A stretch of 64,000 nucleotides of DNA from Rhodoligotrophos appendicifer (GCF_007474605.1 NZ_VHKL01000003.1:347156-411155); one strand, 5' to 3'. Shown: positions 1 through 8,712, numbered from the stretch's first letter. Numbers and translations: made by a program. The notes: generated by a model not told the origin, from the sequence alone.

Positions 1-545
1 GCCTGTTCGAGATCGACCGCGACCGCTTTTCCAGCGCCGGCGGGACCTCCGCCATCGACATGATGCTGGCCTTGATCGGCAAGCAGCATGGACCGGATTT
101 GGCGGCGGAGGTCGCGGAGAACATCCTGCATTCGCCGATCCGCCATCAGAGCGAGCATCAGCGCATGTCGCTGCCGGCCCGCATCGGCGCGCGCCATCCA
201 AAGCTGGTCAGCATCATCGACCAGATGGAGCAGAATTTGGAAGAGCCGCTCAGCCCCAGCATCCTGGCGCGCCAGGCCGGCCTCTCCACGCGTCAGCTCG
301 AGCGGTTGTTTCGGCGCTATCTCGAGCGCTCGCCCAAGCGCTATTATTTGGAGCTCCGCCTGCGCAAGGCGCGCTCCCTGCTTCTGCAGACCGACATGTC
401 CGTGATCAATGTGGCACTGGCCTGCGGATTTTCGTCGCCCTCGCATTTCTCGAAATGCTACCGGGCCTTCTTCAGCCGCACTCCCTACAGGGAGCGGGGC
501 CTTCCCTCCATGGATCCGACCCTGCCGGAGGTCGCTGCGGAATAG
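1..545 (+). CDS. GlxA family transcriptional regulator, C-terminal part (5' end outside window)
   Basis: The reading frame is open from base 3 to the stop at 543-545, and its beginning lies outside the window. The visible protein ends with an AraC-type DNA-binding region: two helix-turn-helix motifs (around LARQAGLSTRQLERLFRRY and VALACGFSSPSHFSKCYRAF). It is preceded by a segment (SAGGTSAIDMMLALI) typical of the end of a DJ-1/PfpI-like amidotransferase-fold domain, which together define GlxA-type activators. Many characterised members control quaternary amine or arginine catabolism, but the ligand cannot be told here. The first methionine in view (base 60) is internal to the domain, so it is not the start. 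Confidence 0.85.
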   Translation, partial: LFEIDRDRFSSAGGTSAIDMMLALIGKQHGPDLAAEVAENILHSPIRHQSEHQRMSLPARIGARHPKLVSIIDQMEQNLEEPLSPSILARQAGLSTRQLERLFRRYLERSPKRYYLELRLRKARSLLLQTDMSVINVALACGFSSPSHFSKCYRAFFSRTPYRERGLPSMDPTLPEVAAE

Positions 546-558
546 CGCGGGAATCAAA

Positions 559-580
559 AGCGGGTCCCGAAGGACCCGCT
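559..580 (+). terminator. Hairpin downstream of the GlxA-type gene
   Basis: AGCGGGTCC (559-567) and GGACCCGCT (572-580) form a perfect 9-bp stem with a 4-base loop, 14 bases after the stop codon. No clear T run follows, so it is either a weak terminator or part of the larger structured stretch that follows. Confidence 0.5.
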
Positions 581-635
581 CTCGAGTAGTGCCACCCGCG
601 ACCGGGGGCTATGGGCAAGTGGCACTCACCGAGAC
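580..635 (+). ncRNA. Candidate structured intergenic element
   Basis: TCTCG (580-584) pairs with CGAGA (631-635), and AGTGCCAC (587-594) pairs with GTGGCACT (619-626), enclosing a G/C-rich interior. Together with the hairpin just upstream this suggests a folded RNA or processed 3' UTR in the 220-base gap between the GlxA-type gene and the convergent kinase gene. I do not recognise an RNA family, and chance pairing in a GC-rich genome is possible. Confidence 0.3.
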
Positions 636-766
636 GAAGAATACTGTCTCAGCATAGCAGACGCGTAAGGCAATGCAAGTGTAGACAGTGGCTTTGACAG
701 AGAATTACGCAGCAATATTGCTGACTTGTAAGGTCCCCTGATTATTTTGCTGCACGTTTCATTGTG

Positions 767-2146
767 CTATCCTGCGGCCGGGAGCCGGAGTTCTACGAGA
801 AGACCTCCGAGTTCGGACGAACTTAGATTCAAAAATCCGCCATACATGCCCGCCGCCTCTGCGACGATGGAGAGCCCGAGCCCCGAGCCGGGCTTGGTTT
901 CATCAAGCCGATGTCCCCGCTTCAGGGCCTCCGCTCTCCGCTCCGCCGGCAGCCCCGGCCCGTCATCATGCACCGAGATCGTCAGCCAATTGCCTCGTCC
1001 TCCCGATCGGCTCGGCGCTTGAACGGCGCGCACCAGAATGGTGCCGTTCGTCCATTTGAAAGCATTGTCGAGAAGATTGCCGACCATCTCCTCGAGATCT
1101 TGTTTCTCGCCGCGGAATCTCAGCTGCGTCGAGATTTCGGTATTCACCTGGATATTTCTCTGGATATTGATCCGCTGGAGGGTGCGGACGAGCGCATCGA
1201 CGACGGGAGCGACATCCGTGACCGCACCCAGGCTTTGCGCCCGCGCCGCCAGCCGCGCCCGATCGAGATAAAGGTTCACCTGATCGCGCATGACCTGCAA
1301 TTGCTCGACGACCTTCTGTGCCAGAGGACCTTCATTGCTGTTGGCCTCGTTGGTGAGCACCGAGAGCGGGGTCTTCAACGCATGGGCGAGATTGCCAACT
1401 TGGGTCCGGGCGCGATCGATCACCTCGGAGTTCGACTGAATGAGCGCGTTGAGCTCCTGCGCGATGTCCTCGATCTCGACGGGGAAGGATCCGGTGATCC
1501 GGTTGGCCGATCCGGCGCGAATGCCGCTGATTTCTCTCTGCAGCTGGCGCATGGGCCGCAGCCCGTAGCGCACCTGCACGAAGATCGCGGCCATCAACCC
1601 CATTCCAAGCAGTGTCAGCACCAGGATGAGGGTATTGGTGAAGGCGGAGATCTCGGCCCGCAATTCGTCGAAATTTCCCGCGACGACGAAGGAATAGGCG
1701 TCATCCGACCCGAACAGTCGGTAGCGCTGCTCGATCGCCCGCAGACGGCGGGAATCCGCATCACTCAGGAAGAAGCGGGCCAGCCCGTTTTCGTCGCGCG
1801 TCTCGAGCGCCCCGGGGGGGATCTCCAGACGCTGTTCCAGCAGGCTGTCGGAGGGGAGGTTCTGCGGTTGGGCCGAGTCGACGGAACTCACCTGCCAGTA
1901 CCAGCCCGACAGAGGCAGGCCGAAGCGGCTGTCGGCCAGCGTCTCCCGCAATGTCAGCGTGCCGTCCTTGGTGAGCTCCACCGAGGCCAGGAGGCCGTCC
2001 AGCACAGCCTGGAGGCGCGCATCGAAATTGCGCTCCACCGCCTCTTGGAACAGCGACGACAGCAAGACGCCGGCGGCGAAGATGATGATCACGCTGATCA
2101 GGGCGGCTGAAGCGATCAGCCGGAAGGTGAGTGAGTTAAGCCGCAT
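767..2146 (-). CDS. feuQ: Sensor histidine kinase, FeuQ-like
   Basis: A 459-residue inner-membrane kinase. Two transmembrane helices (about 10-31 and 170-192) flank a roughly 135-residue periplasmic sensor region. A HAMP-like linker follows, then the dimerisation box GNLAHALKTPLSVL with phospho-acceptor His255, the N box NLLDNAF and the G box DDGPGLP. The gene starts 11 bp inside the end of the response regulator gene, so the two are translationally coupled. In Sinorhizobium meliloti the homologous FeuQ/FeuP pair responds to low osmolarity and controls cyclic glucan export. The assignment rests on the very FeuP-like partner; by itself this is a generic PhoQ/FeuQ-type kinase. Confidence 0.85.
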   Translation of the reverse strand: MRLNSLTFRLIASAALISVIIIFAAGVLLSSLFQEAVERNFDARLQAVLDGLLASVELTKDGTLTLRETLADSRFGLPLSGWYWQVSSVDSAQPQNLPSDSLLEQRLEIPPGALETRDENGLARFFLSDADSRRLRAIEQRYRLFGSDDAYSFVVAGNFDELRAEISAFTNTLILVLTLLGMGLMAAIFVQVRYGLRPMRQLQREISGIRAGSANRITGSFPVEIEDIAQELNALIQSNSEVIDRARTQVGNLAHALKTPLSVLTNEANSNEGPLAQKVVEQLQVMRDQVNLYLDRARLAARAQSLGAVTDVAPVVDALVRTLQRINIQRNIQVNTEISTQLRFRGEKQDLEEMVGNLLDNAFKWTNGTILVRAVQAPSRSGGRGNWLTISVHDDGPGLPAERRAEALKRGHRLDETKPGSGLGLSIVAEAAGMYGGFLNLSSSELGGLLVELRLPAAG

Positions 2147-2807
2147 CGTCCGGCTCGGCCAGGCAGTAGCCGAGACCCCGGATGGTCCGGATCATGTCAT
2201 TGCCGATCTTCTTGCGCAGGCGCCCGATAAAGACCTCGATCGTGTTTGAATCACGATCGAAATCCTGGTCGTAGAGATGCTCGACCAGCTCCGTGCGCGA
2301 CACCACGCGGCCTTTGTGATGCATGAGATAGGCGAGGAGGCGATATTCGAGGGAGGTGACCTTCACGGCACTGCCATCGATGATGACGCGGGCGCCGCGG
2401 GTATCCACGAGCAGCGGCCCGCATTGCATCTCGTCCGTCGCATGCCCGGCATTACGCCTGAGCAGCGCCCGGATCCGCGCCAGCACCTCTTCCATGTGGA
2501 AGGGCTTTGCCACGTAGTCGTCGGCGCCGGCATCGAAACCGGCGACCTTGTCGCTCCAGCGGTCTCTGGCCGTGAGGATGAGCACGGGCATGTTTCGCCC
2601 GTCGCGGCGCCATTTCTCGAGGACGCTGACCCCGTCCAGCAGCGGCAGGCCCAGATCGAGCACGACGGCGTCATAGGGCTCGCTGTCGCCCAGGAAGTGC
2701 CCCTCTTCGCCGTCCGAGGCCGCATCGACCACATAGCCGGCATCCGTCAGTGCGGCGACCAACTGCCGGTTGAGATCGGGATCATCTTCGACGACCAGAA
2801 GCCTCAT
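2136..2807 (-). CDS. feuP: OmpR-family response regulator, FeuP-like
   Basis: A 223-residue regulator with an N-terminal receiver (acidic pocket EDD at 7-9, phospho-acceptor Asp51, Lys100 in AKPF) and a C-terminal winged helix carrying the recognition segment DRDSNTIEVFIGRLRKKIG. The whole protein closely matches the rhizobial FeuP pattern that I recall (SDGEEGHFLGD, TARDRWSDKVAGFDAGADD). It lies between the PepSY protein and the kinase, in the order known for feuN-feuP-feuQ. It should bind promoters of envelope or osmoadaptation genes; targets cannot be seen here. Confidence 0.88.
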   Translation of the reverse strand: MRLLVVEDDPDLNRQLVAALTDAGYVVDAASDGEEGHFLGDSEPYDAVVLDLGLPLLDGVSVLEKWRRDGRNMPVLILTARDRWSDKVAGFDAGADDYVAKPFHMEEVLARIRALLRRNAGHATDEMQCGPLLVDTRGARVIIDGSAVKVTSLEYRLLAYLMHHKGRVVSRTELVEHLYDQDFDRDSNTIEVFIGRLRKKIGNDMIRTIRGLGYCLAEPDDAA

Positions 2808-2809
2808 GC

Positions 2810-3133
2810 TCAGTAACCTACAACCTGTCCCGTCCGGGCATCGACGACGATGATCCGCACGCGTTCATCGTCCCGGACTTTGACAAGATAGACGGGGTCG
2901 CCGCGCTTCGAAAGCTGAACATCGAGCAATTTGCCCGGAACGACCTTCTGAGCCGCGCGCGCCGCGGCGTATTTCGTGACCAGATGGCTCTTGGTGTCTT
3001 GGATGACCACGACCTCGGCGGTGTCAGTCTCGGCGGCTTGACCGGGAAACGGCAGGCGGGCGGCGGAGACCTGTGTCGCGGCGACTATCATGAGCGCCGA
3101 AGCTATGGCGAGGTCCTTGAGCGTCATTGCCAT
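2810..3133 (-). CDS. Periplasmic PepSY-domain protein, FeuN-like
   Basis: A 107-residue protein with a signal peptide (about 1-24, ending near QVSAA) followed by a single PepSY-like domain; its last strand, VRIIVVDARTGQVVGY, is characteristic. The start at 3133 is chosen because it places the signal peptide at the N terminus; the frame is open further upstream without a plausible leader. The stop is two bases from the response-regulator start, so the three genes form one operon. In S. meliloti a small periplasmic protein from the gene before feuP (FeuN) restrains the FeuQ kinase. That role is inferred from position and type. Confidence 0.75.
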   Translation of the reverse strand: MAMTLKDLAIASALMIVAATQVSAARLPFPGQAAETDTAEVVVIQDTKSHLVTKYAAARAAQKVVPGKLLDVQLSKRGDPVYLVKVRDDERVRIIVVDARTGQVVGY

Positions 3134-3361
3134 CTTGCGTGGGTGTCCGTGACGTCTCTTATGAAGCAAGGGCTGAATGCAGCATGAACATGGGTCGGGG
3201 ACCCTTGCTCGGAGCCTCGAAGGCGGACCTTCCGCCGCCGCGCCCGGCGGTTCTCGGGACGAGGGGTCGGTGCGAAAACACTGGCTGCGACACGTCCACT
3301 CCCCTGTCCCTGTCGATTGCGGCGCCAAGCTAACCCGTGGCCTGGGTCGCTGCAATGTCCT

Positions 3362-3595
3362 TCATCGCCCCCCGCTCAGAAACGGCATGACCTTGGCAGC
3401 CAGGGCGCCCACCATGCCCGCAACCGAGCCGAGCAAGAGCAGGATCTTCCATCCCCCGCTCACCGAGACGATGGCGTCCCGCACCGCCCTGAGGTCGGCG
3501 CGCATCTCGCGCATCTCCTCCTCGAGCCGTTCGACCTTGACGTTGATCTCCCCCAGCTCCCTCTCGACGGAAAGTCCGTTCATGTCACCTCGCAT
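3362..3595 (-). CDS. Small coiled-coil membrane protein at the end of the GTA cluster
   Basis: A 77-residue product: a charged helical region rich in Glu, Arg and Met heptads (about 12-45, VERLEEEMREMRADLRAV), then one transmembrane helix (about 51-70) and a short tail. The architecture resembles XhlA-type and related phage membrane proteins that cooperate with holins or sit at the end of tail modules. I chose the start at 3595 because GAGGGG precedes it by 5-8 bases; a start at 3583 is possible. It follows the DUF2793 gene and is the last gene of the cluster. Its role in particle release is a guess. Confidence 0.6.
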   Translation of the reverse strand: MRGDMNGLSVERELGEINVKVERLEEEMREMRADLRAVRDAIVSVSGGWKILLLLGSVAGMVGALAAKVMPFLSGGR

Positions 3596-3680
3596 TTCTG
3601 TCCCCTCTGCGGGGGCGGGAGGGAGAATCCGGCCACGGGGATCGGGCCAGGAAAGGCGCCTCCCAACCCCGCCTCTGGCC

Positions 3681-4682
3681 TCACCCATAGGCCTGGCCCA
3701 GCACATCGATCACCACGTCCGCGCCGTCATAGGTCAAGAGGTAGCGGTCCTTTTCATGGGCGCCGCTGCTCACCACCGGTTTGCTCCCGCCGGCCGCCTG
3801 CCAGGCCGAGGGCCAGGCGAAGCTCCGTCCTCCCGTGGCATCCTGCTTCACGACCAGCAGCAGCTGCCCGCCAGAGGCCGGCCAGTTCGTCACCGAAAGC
3901 ACGGCGACATTGGCCGTGAGCGTCGCCTCCGCATGCTGCCCGTCGGCATAGTCGATGGCCAATGTTCCGGCAGCGAGGGCCGGCCATTGGCGCGACAAGG
4001 CATGCGCCCCCGTGAAGCCAGACGCGATCGCCAACGCCCCGCTCCCCCGGTCGACGCTGAGCGCGTCATGCCAGCTTGACCCGTCGCTGCTGACCTTGAG
4101 GTGCAGGTCGTCGTCGCCCGTCAGCCCGAGTTCCGCCCGACCCGAATAGCCGCTCTGGAACAGCAGCGACGCGGTGTCCGCCGCGCTCTCCTTGTTCATC
4201 GTATAGCGCAGATCACCGTCCCCGCCCTCGCTCACGGTCTTGGCCGTGAACAGCGCGGCATTGAGCTTCGCCGCCAGGGGAGTGCTCCCATCCGCCACCG
4301 TCCCGATGCCGAGCAGCGCAATATCCTGCAGCGCTGCGGCGGAAATGGGCAGTCCGCCCCAGGCGGCACCGTCCCACACCAGCGCGAGGGTCTCGTCCGC
4401 CACCCAGGCGAGCCAGCCCTCCTGGGGCGCATGGAACATCCAGGCCCCGGCCTGGAAGGCAGCGATCTCGTTGCCGTGCCCTGACCAGAGGCCCGTAGCC
4501 CCCGGTGCGATCAGATAGCGGTCGCCCTCCCCCGGACTGCCGGGGGGTGCCGTGAGGTCGCGGTCGAGCACCGCCAGCTGCACCAGCGTGTCCAGGCGGT
4601 CCAAGGCGTCGTTCACCGTCACATGTTTCTGCGCTTGTGCGGCCTCGAGATAAGGCAGCCGCAGATGCTCGCTCTCAGACAT
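3681..4682 (-). CDS. DUF2793 protein, GTA tail-end gene
   Basis: A 333-residue protein. The first 110 residues are a DUF2793-type domain (LPYLEAAQAQKHVTVNDAL near the N terminus, then the tryptophan-rich GAWMFHAPQEGWLAW), a module found in GTA and phage tail proteins. The remainder is beta-rich and fibre-like. The ATG at 4682 overlaps the end of gp15, so it is co-translated with the gp15 C-terminal part. It probably decorates the GTA baseplate or forms a fibre attached to it. The frame continues upstream, but the earlier starts lie deep within gp15 and are less likely. Confidence 0.78.
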   Translation of the reverse strand: MSESEHLRLPYLEAAQAQKHVTVNDALDRLDTLVQLAVLDRDLTAPPGSPGEGDRYLIAPGATGLWSGHGNEIAAFQAGAWMFHAPQEGWLAWVADETLALVWDGAAWGGLPISAAALQDIALLGIGTVADGSTPLAAKLNAALFTAKTVSEGGDGDLRYTMNKESAADTASLLFQSGYSGRAELGLTGDDDLHLKVSSDGSSWHDALSVDRGSGALAIASGFTGAHALSRQWPALAAGTLAIDYADGQHAEATLTANVAVLSVTNWPASGGQLLLVVKQDATGGRSFAWPSAWQAAGGSKPVVSSGAHEKDRYLLTYDGADVVIDVLGQAYG

Positions 4683-6861
4683 GGATGATCTCCCTGCGCG
4701 CCGTGCCCCGGCCATAGGTCGCCGAGACCTGATAGACCTTCACGGCAAAATCATTGGCGGGCGTCCCGAAATCGGCCGCTTGCTGCGCGGCTTCGTATCG
4801 GACGGAGGCCTCGTCCACGGCCAGCGTCCTGACCACCTCATCCGATCCGTCGAGCACCTCGACCACATAGGCCTCCCGCTCTTCGGCCAGGGCCACCTCC
4901 GCGAGCGCCCAATTGTCCCCGCCGCGGCGGGTACGGCGGACCCACTGGATCAGGATGTCTCCGGAGGCCTCCCGGCGCCCGCGAAGATGGGCGGGACTGT
5001 AGGGCCGGAGCCCCGTCCCGGAAAAGGCATGCTCCAGGGTCAGATAGGTGTCGGCGCCGATGTCGTCGCCGGCCGGACCGGCGCGATAATGATATGGCAG
5101 CCCCACATCGGCGGCTTGCATGGCAACCGGCACGACCGCTCCATCCAGGATCAGACAGCGCGCACCGGCAGCGATCGAAGCGGCCATCTCCCCCTCGCTG
5201 CCGAACTGGCCGCGCAACAGCATCGACAAGGCCCAGCTCTGGGGCCCGACCAGCTCGGCATCGGCAAATTGCAAGACCTCCCAGCGCCCTTCGCCCGTCT
5301 CGATCGCCAGCAGATTGCCGCCGCCGAAGACGGCAAGCTCCGGCAGGGACGCGGCAGCCCCTCCATAGAGGCGCAGGACCAGCCGGTTGCCGCGGTCCCA
5401 GCGCCCGGTGGGTCCCGCTGCGAAAGCCTCCAGGCTCTCGCCGGCCGCCGCGGGCGCCTGCAGCACCGTGTTCAGCGCATATCCGCTGCCTTGGGGCGAG
5501 CGATAGAGGTGGACGGCGCCCGGCCAGGGCTTGGCATAGGCCGCCACATAGCCGGCCCAGTCCGGGTCCTGATCGCGCAGTCGCGGCAGGTCGAGGAAGC
5601 CGATCGCCGGCGGCCCGGTGACCGGGGCGACCGCACCGCCCAGCGCGCCCCCATGGCGCTGCGCCACATAGGCGGAGGCGAAGACATCGGCATCGAAGGC
5701 CCGCGCCTCGCAGGTCCGAGAGGTGAGTTCGCTCACCCGCTCGATCCGGAGAATGCGGGATCCCGACGCCCTCTCGAGCTTCACCACGTCGCCGGGATCG
5801 ATGCGCAGTCGCGACGGCGGCAGCGTGAAGCCGGCCTGTTCCCGGGCGACCCAGAGATCCTGCAGCCAGCTGTCCGCGGCGGCTTCGGCGCGTCCCTGAT
5901 CCAGGACCACCGCGACCTCTGCCTGCGCCACCCGCGCCGTCGCCCCCGGGACTCTTCGCGCCTCAGCCACGGCGGCGCGGTAATCCGCATTGCCCTCGAT
6001 GAAGCGGAGTTTCGCCACATCGGGCAGCTCCGTCTCCTGCCGCCGGGTCAGCGCGAGAATGTGCCCGTCGCCGCCGCCCTCCACGAGTTCGTCCTCGCTC
6101 ACCGTGATCGCCGGCGCCAATCCCTGTTTCGAGACGGCACGGATCGCAGTCCCCGTCTCCACCATGTCGAAGCCGAACATCACCTCCAGCGGCTGCACCG
6201 CATCGCGGAACGACAGCACCCGGTCGAGGACATAGCCATCCACGGTCCCGTGCAGGCCGGCGGTATCGAGATCCGTGAACCCATAATCCTGACCCAGCGC
6301 CTGCAGCAGGTCCGCCAGCGAGACGGCGGTCGCCCGGCCGGAGATCCAGTGCCCCTGGCTCCAATTCTCCGCATCCCCCCAGGCGCTGCGATCGATGGGA
6401 AACGACGGAAACGGCCGCGCATCCCACGCCCAGACGGCCATCCGCTCCGCATCGATCATGGGACCGTCATAGCTGCCGGTCGGATTGTTGCCCGCATCGG
6501 GGTGCCAGTACCGGTGCACGGCCTCCAGATAGGACCGCTGGATCGTGTCGTCGCGGCCCCCGGTGGAGAAGGGCGGCAAGCCCGAATCCGATGATTTGGC
6601 ATCGAAGAACAGGTTTGGCTGGTTCGTGCCCTTGTCGATGGCGGGGCAGCCGCATTCGACGAAGCGGATGGGCTTGCTCTGGGCGCTCCAGGCGGTGGCG
6701 GAGACCGCCTCCACCCCGCCCGGCCTGTCGTGATGCGGCTGCCCCCACCAGCTCCTCAGATCCTTGTTGCGGAAGACCCAGGGCTTCCCATAAGCGACAT
6801 CCGTGATCGGCGACCGCCCCTGCGCCCGCCTTGCCTCGGCATCGGCGTAGAACCAATCATA
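4675..6861 (-). pseudogene. GTA host-specificity protein gp15, C-terminal part (severed)
   Basis: This is the 3' part of the gp15 gene, about 728 codons from the YDWF core to the stop. Just after the core it reads YADAEARRAQGRSPITD and YGKPWVFRNKDL, the end of the GTA TIM-barrel domain, followed by the phage-tail-like and C-terminal regions of gp15. The frame at 6861 is the same as that of the N-terminal part at 22127. On the element side an in-frame TAA (6868-6870) sits immediately before the core, so this part has no natural start; the first in-frame start-like codon is near 6714. It is unlikely to give useful protein unless the element is excised. Confidence 0.93.
6849..6861. other. Left attachment core (attL)
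   Basis: AGAACCAATCATA, identical to 22115-22127. On the minus strand it reads TAT GAT TGG TTC T, encoding YDWF of gp15. Flanking bases differ on both sides (T before and C after here; A before and A after at the right end), so the shared core is exactly 13 bp. Confidence 0.9.
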
Positions 6862-7175
6862 CGAGTTTTACCCACGTAACCCCTTGATTTTAAACAATTC
6901 TGTCTTTGAGCGGACCGGTATTTTTGCCTACCCTGGCGCCTTCTTAATGCCCTATGTTCAAATATCCGATCAGCTCAGGGCATAATCTCTGATTGATGTA
7001 CTGCAGACAGGCTATGAAGCACCTGAGTGACGAAGTTCCCTTCTGATATTTATCTTGTTATAAATACAAACACCCAATGTTTGAAAATATAACAACACAT
7101 CTAGTGCGAATATTTAAGTAGACTCCGTAATTAATTGCATCTAGTCTCCCCTTATCGAAGTAGAGGGGACGAAAC
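6862..7175. other. Left-end non-coding region of the element, with arm-type repeat
   Basis: There is no convincing gene in this 314-base, AT-rich stretch. It holds TTTTTGCCTACCCT at 6921-6934, exactly repeated near the right end at 22036-22049 in the same orientation and at a similar distance from the core (60 and 66 bases). GTTATAAAT also occurs near both ends (about 7048 and 22065). Such paired sites fit arm-type integrase or bending-protein sites. Confidence 0.6.
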
Positions 7176-7364
7176 ATGACGAATGAATTTGAGGTTGGGT
7201 CTGTGTTGCCTGATTCAGTTTGCGGGCAACTCGTGCGCGCTGCTTACGATCTAAACGAACAGGTGTCGAAACCTCAGACGGTGGTGGGATATAGGGAGAC
7301 ACGGCGATTGGCTGCTCGGTTGCAGGCATGTCTGGATATTGCGCAAATCGAAGCGCGCGAGTGA
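7176..7364 (+). CDS. Small hypothetical protein near attL
   Basis: A 62-residue protein, mostly helical and acidic in its N-terminal half, with no recognised domain. The start has a good ribosome site (AGGGGA, 7 bases before ATG). It is the only plus-strand gene at the left end and runs into a strong hairpin shared with the convergent minus-strand operon. Its place beside the attachment site is one where excision factors are often encoded, but there is no visible helix-turn-helix to support that. An overlapping minus-strand frame lacks a plausible start site. Confidence 0.55.
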   Translation: MTNEFEVGSVLPDSVCGQLVRAAYDLNEQVSKPQTVVGYRETRRLAARLQACLDIAQIEARE

Positions 7365-7375
7365 GATGCGAGCTT

Positions 7376-7406
7376 CTGGGGGCGCCGAGGAGTGCGGCGC
7401 CCCCAG
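7376..7406. terminator. Bidirectional hairpin terminator
   Basis: CTGGGGGCGCC (7376-7386) and GGCGCCCCCAG (7396-7406) form a perfect 11-bp stem with a 9-base loop. It lies 12 bases after the stop of the plus-strand gene and 2 bases after the stop of the convergent minus-strand operon, so it probably ends both transcripts. Confidence 0.7.
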
Positions 7407-7408
7407 GC

Positions 7409-7762
7409 TCAGCCTTCGTCCTCTCCTACCAGTGCGAAAGAGTAGGGTCGGGCGAAATATGCAAATCTGAGTCTGTAACCGTTGGGGACATCGTCCTTCG
7501 TGCTGGTGCAGTCAAAACGGATCGCAATGTCGAAGTTGGGAGACTTAAGATCGGCAGACTGGAAGTCCGCCAAGAGTTCGAAGATGTGTCTCTTGTCCGT
7601 CAGCTCCACCGTAAATGACCCGGAGTTGCTGGCCTTGTTCCAGGTCGGATCTGTCCATCCGTCGAGGTGTGCGCCGTAGTCGGTCGCGTCGGTTGCGAAC
7701 CAGATATGGTCCCAGACGCGATCGTTGATTTCTTCGAGTTCGCGCCGCGTGTAGGCGGTCAC
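7409..7762 (-). CDS. Hypothetical protein of the element's minus-strand operon
   Basis: A 117-residue protein of unknown function. It is rich in aromatic residues and looks like a compact globular fold with a beta-rich second half (GSFTVELTDKRHIFELLADF, YRLRFAYFARPYSFALV). It is the last gene of a five- or six-gene operon and overlaps the preceding gene by 4 bp (ATGA). No membrane segment or known motif is visible. Confidence 0.65.
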   Translation of the reverse strand: MTAYTRRELEEINDRVWDHIWFATDATDYGAHLDGWTDPTWNKASNSGSFTVELTDKRHIFELLADFQSADLKSPNFDIAIRFDCTSTKDDVPNGYRLRFAYFARPYSFALVGEDEG

Positions 7763-7983
7763 CGGGCGGCCTCCTGACTGAGTAAGAAGTCCAATTCGGC
7801 TTCCAGGGTGACAACAGCTGCTAAGTGATTGTCACGGTGAATGATGTACTCTTCAATTATGCGTTGATACCCGGCATGCCGATCTCTGATGCTTTGGATT
7901 TGCCGCCGGATCTTTGCTATTTTTTCCTCAGTCGTGGGAGGGACGCGCTTGGGCCTGCGGGTCCGCAACTTACTCACTGGCAT
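7759..7983 (-). CDS. Small coiled-coil hypothetical protein
   Basis: A 74-residue protein with a basic N terminus (KLRTRRPKRVPP) and an almost continuous helical region with heptad-like spacing (EKIAKIRRQIQSIRDRHAG onward). It could be a nucleic-acid-associated or assembly protein, but no family is recognised. It overlaps the following gene by 4 bp and the preceding one by 14 bp, so it belongs to a tightly packed operon. Confidence 0.6.
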   Translation of the reverse strand: MPVSKLRTRRPKRVPPTTEEKIAKIRRQIQSIRDRHAGYQRIIEEYIIHRDNHLAAVVTLEAELDFLLSQEAAR

Positions 7984-8191
7984 CGGCGAGCCTCGCCCTT
8001 AGTCTCTCGACGCGTTCAAGCGCCTGGGTGCGATGGGCGCCTGAACTCCCAGCGGCCATGTGCGTCCAATAGAGGATCGCTTGCTCAGTGGTGAATCGCT
8101 CGGGCATCGTTGAGTGTTTTCTGGTGGTGGTCCAAGAGGTGGCTGAGTCGAGTCCGCCGATGCACGCCTGAGGTTTGTTGGTGGTGGTCAT
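7970..8191 (-). CDS. Small hypothetical protein
   Basis: A 73-residue product with no recognised motif. The second half (ERFTTEQAILYWTHM to the end) looks like a folded helical domain, while the first 28 residues are low in structure, so a start at the internal Met29 is possible. It overlaps the preceding gene by 4 bp (ATGA), which favours the longer form. Function unknown. Confidence 0.5.
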   Translation of the reverse strand: MTTTNKPQACIGGLDSATSWTTTRKHSTMPERFTTEQAILYWTHMAAGSSGAHRTQALERVERLRARLADASE

Positions 8192-8712
8192 GATTCAGTC
8201 CTCTGAGCCAGGGCATCTGCAGCTTGCTGATAATTGGCGAGATCCATTCGCTCGGCTGGCGACATGGGCTGATCGATAGTCCTTTGCTCGTCCTGCAGCG
8301 AACGGCGAAGCCTGAGAATTTCCACCATGTCGGTCTGGCGTAAGGTGTTCGCTGGTCTCTCCTCGATGGCTCTGATCTGGCTAAGGAGGTGATCGCGGCG
8401 GGTCGCTGCGGATGTCGCCCGGTCGGCTGCATCTTTCTCGATCCGTGTGATCTGTTGGGTGAGAGCGATACCGGCGCGGCGGTCCTGCGCTGTCCTGGAG
8501 AGGACGATGCGTTCCAGATGTTCCTGAGCCAGTGAAGCGGCGTCATCTTCTGCAAAGGCGCCCCAAGGGTCGGCGAAGATGTCCGCGATGAGGGCTTGGC
8601 GGTTCTCTAGCGGTAGGTTTCCATCGATCGTCTTGAGGTCCTTGGAGGCAAGGATCTCCTCGATGCGATGGACTAGGAGGCGACGGTTGCGGAGCTTGAG
8701 AGCGTCGCTCAT
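8188..8712 (-). CDS. Hypothetical helical protein
   Basis: A 174-residue, highly charged, predicted all-helical protein with a central coiled-coil-like stretch (about 70-140) and no membrane segment. Two Arg/Leu-rich helices, VEILRLRRSLQDEQRTI and RNRRLLVHRIEEIL, suggest protein or nucleic-acid contacts. It resembles phage accessory or scaffold-like proteins in composition only. Its stop-start overlaps on both sides show co-translation with its neighbours. Confidence 0.6.
   Translation of the reverse strand: MSDALKLRNRRLLVHRIEEILASKDLKTIDGNLPLENRQALIADIFADPWGAFAEDDAASLAQEHLERIVLSRTAQDRRAGIALTQQITRIEKDAADRATSAATRRDHLLSQIRAIEERPANTLRQTDMVEILRLRRSLQDEQRTIDQPMSPAERMDLANYQQAADALAQRTES

Noticed and set aside
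4681-6594. 637-residue plus-strand frame
   Set aside because: It is antisense to the gp15 C-terminal part. The composition (Arg/Pro/Gly rich, no motif) is that of a shadow frame.
7141-7329. 62-residue minus-strand frame near attL
   Set aside because: It overlaps the plus-strand small gene, which has the better ribosome site, and has no recognisable feature.
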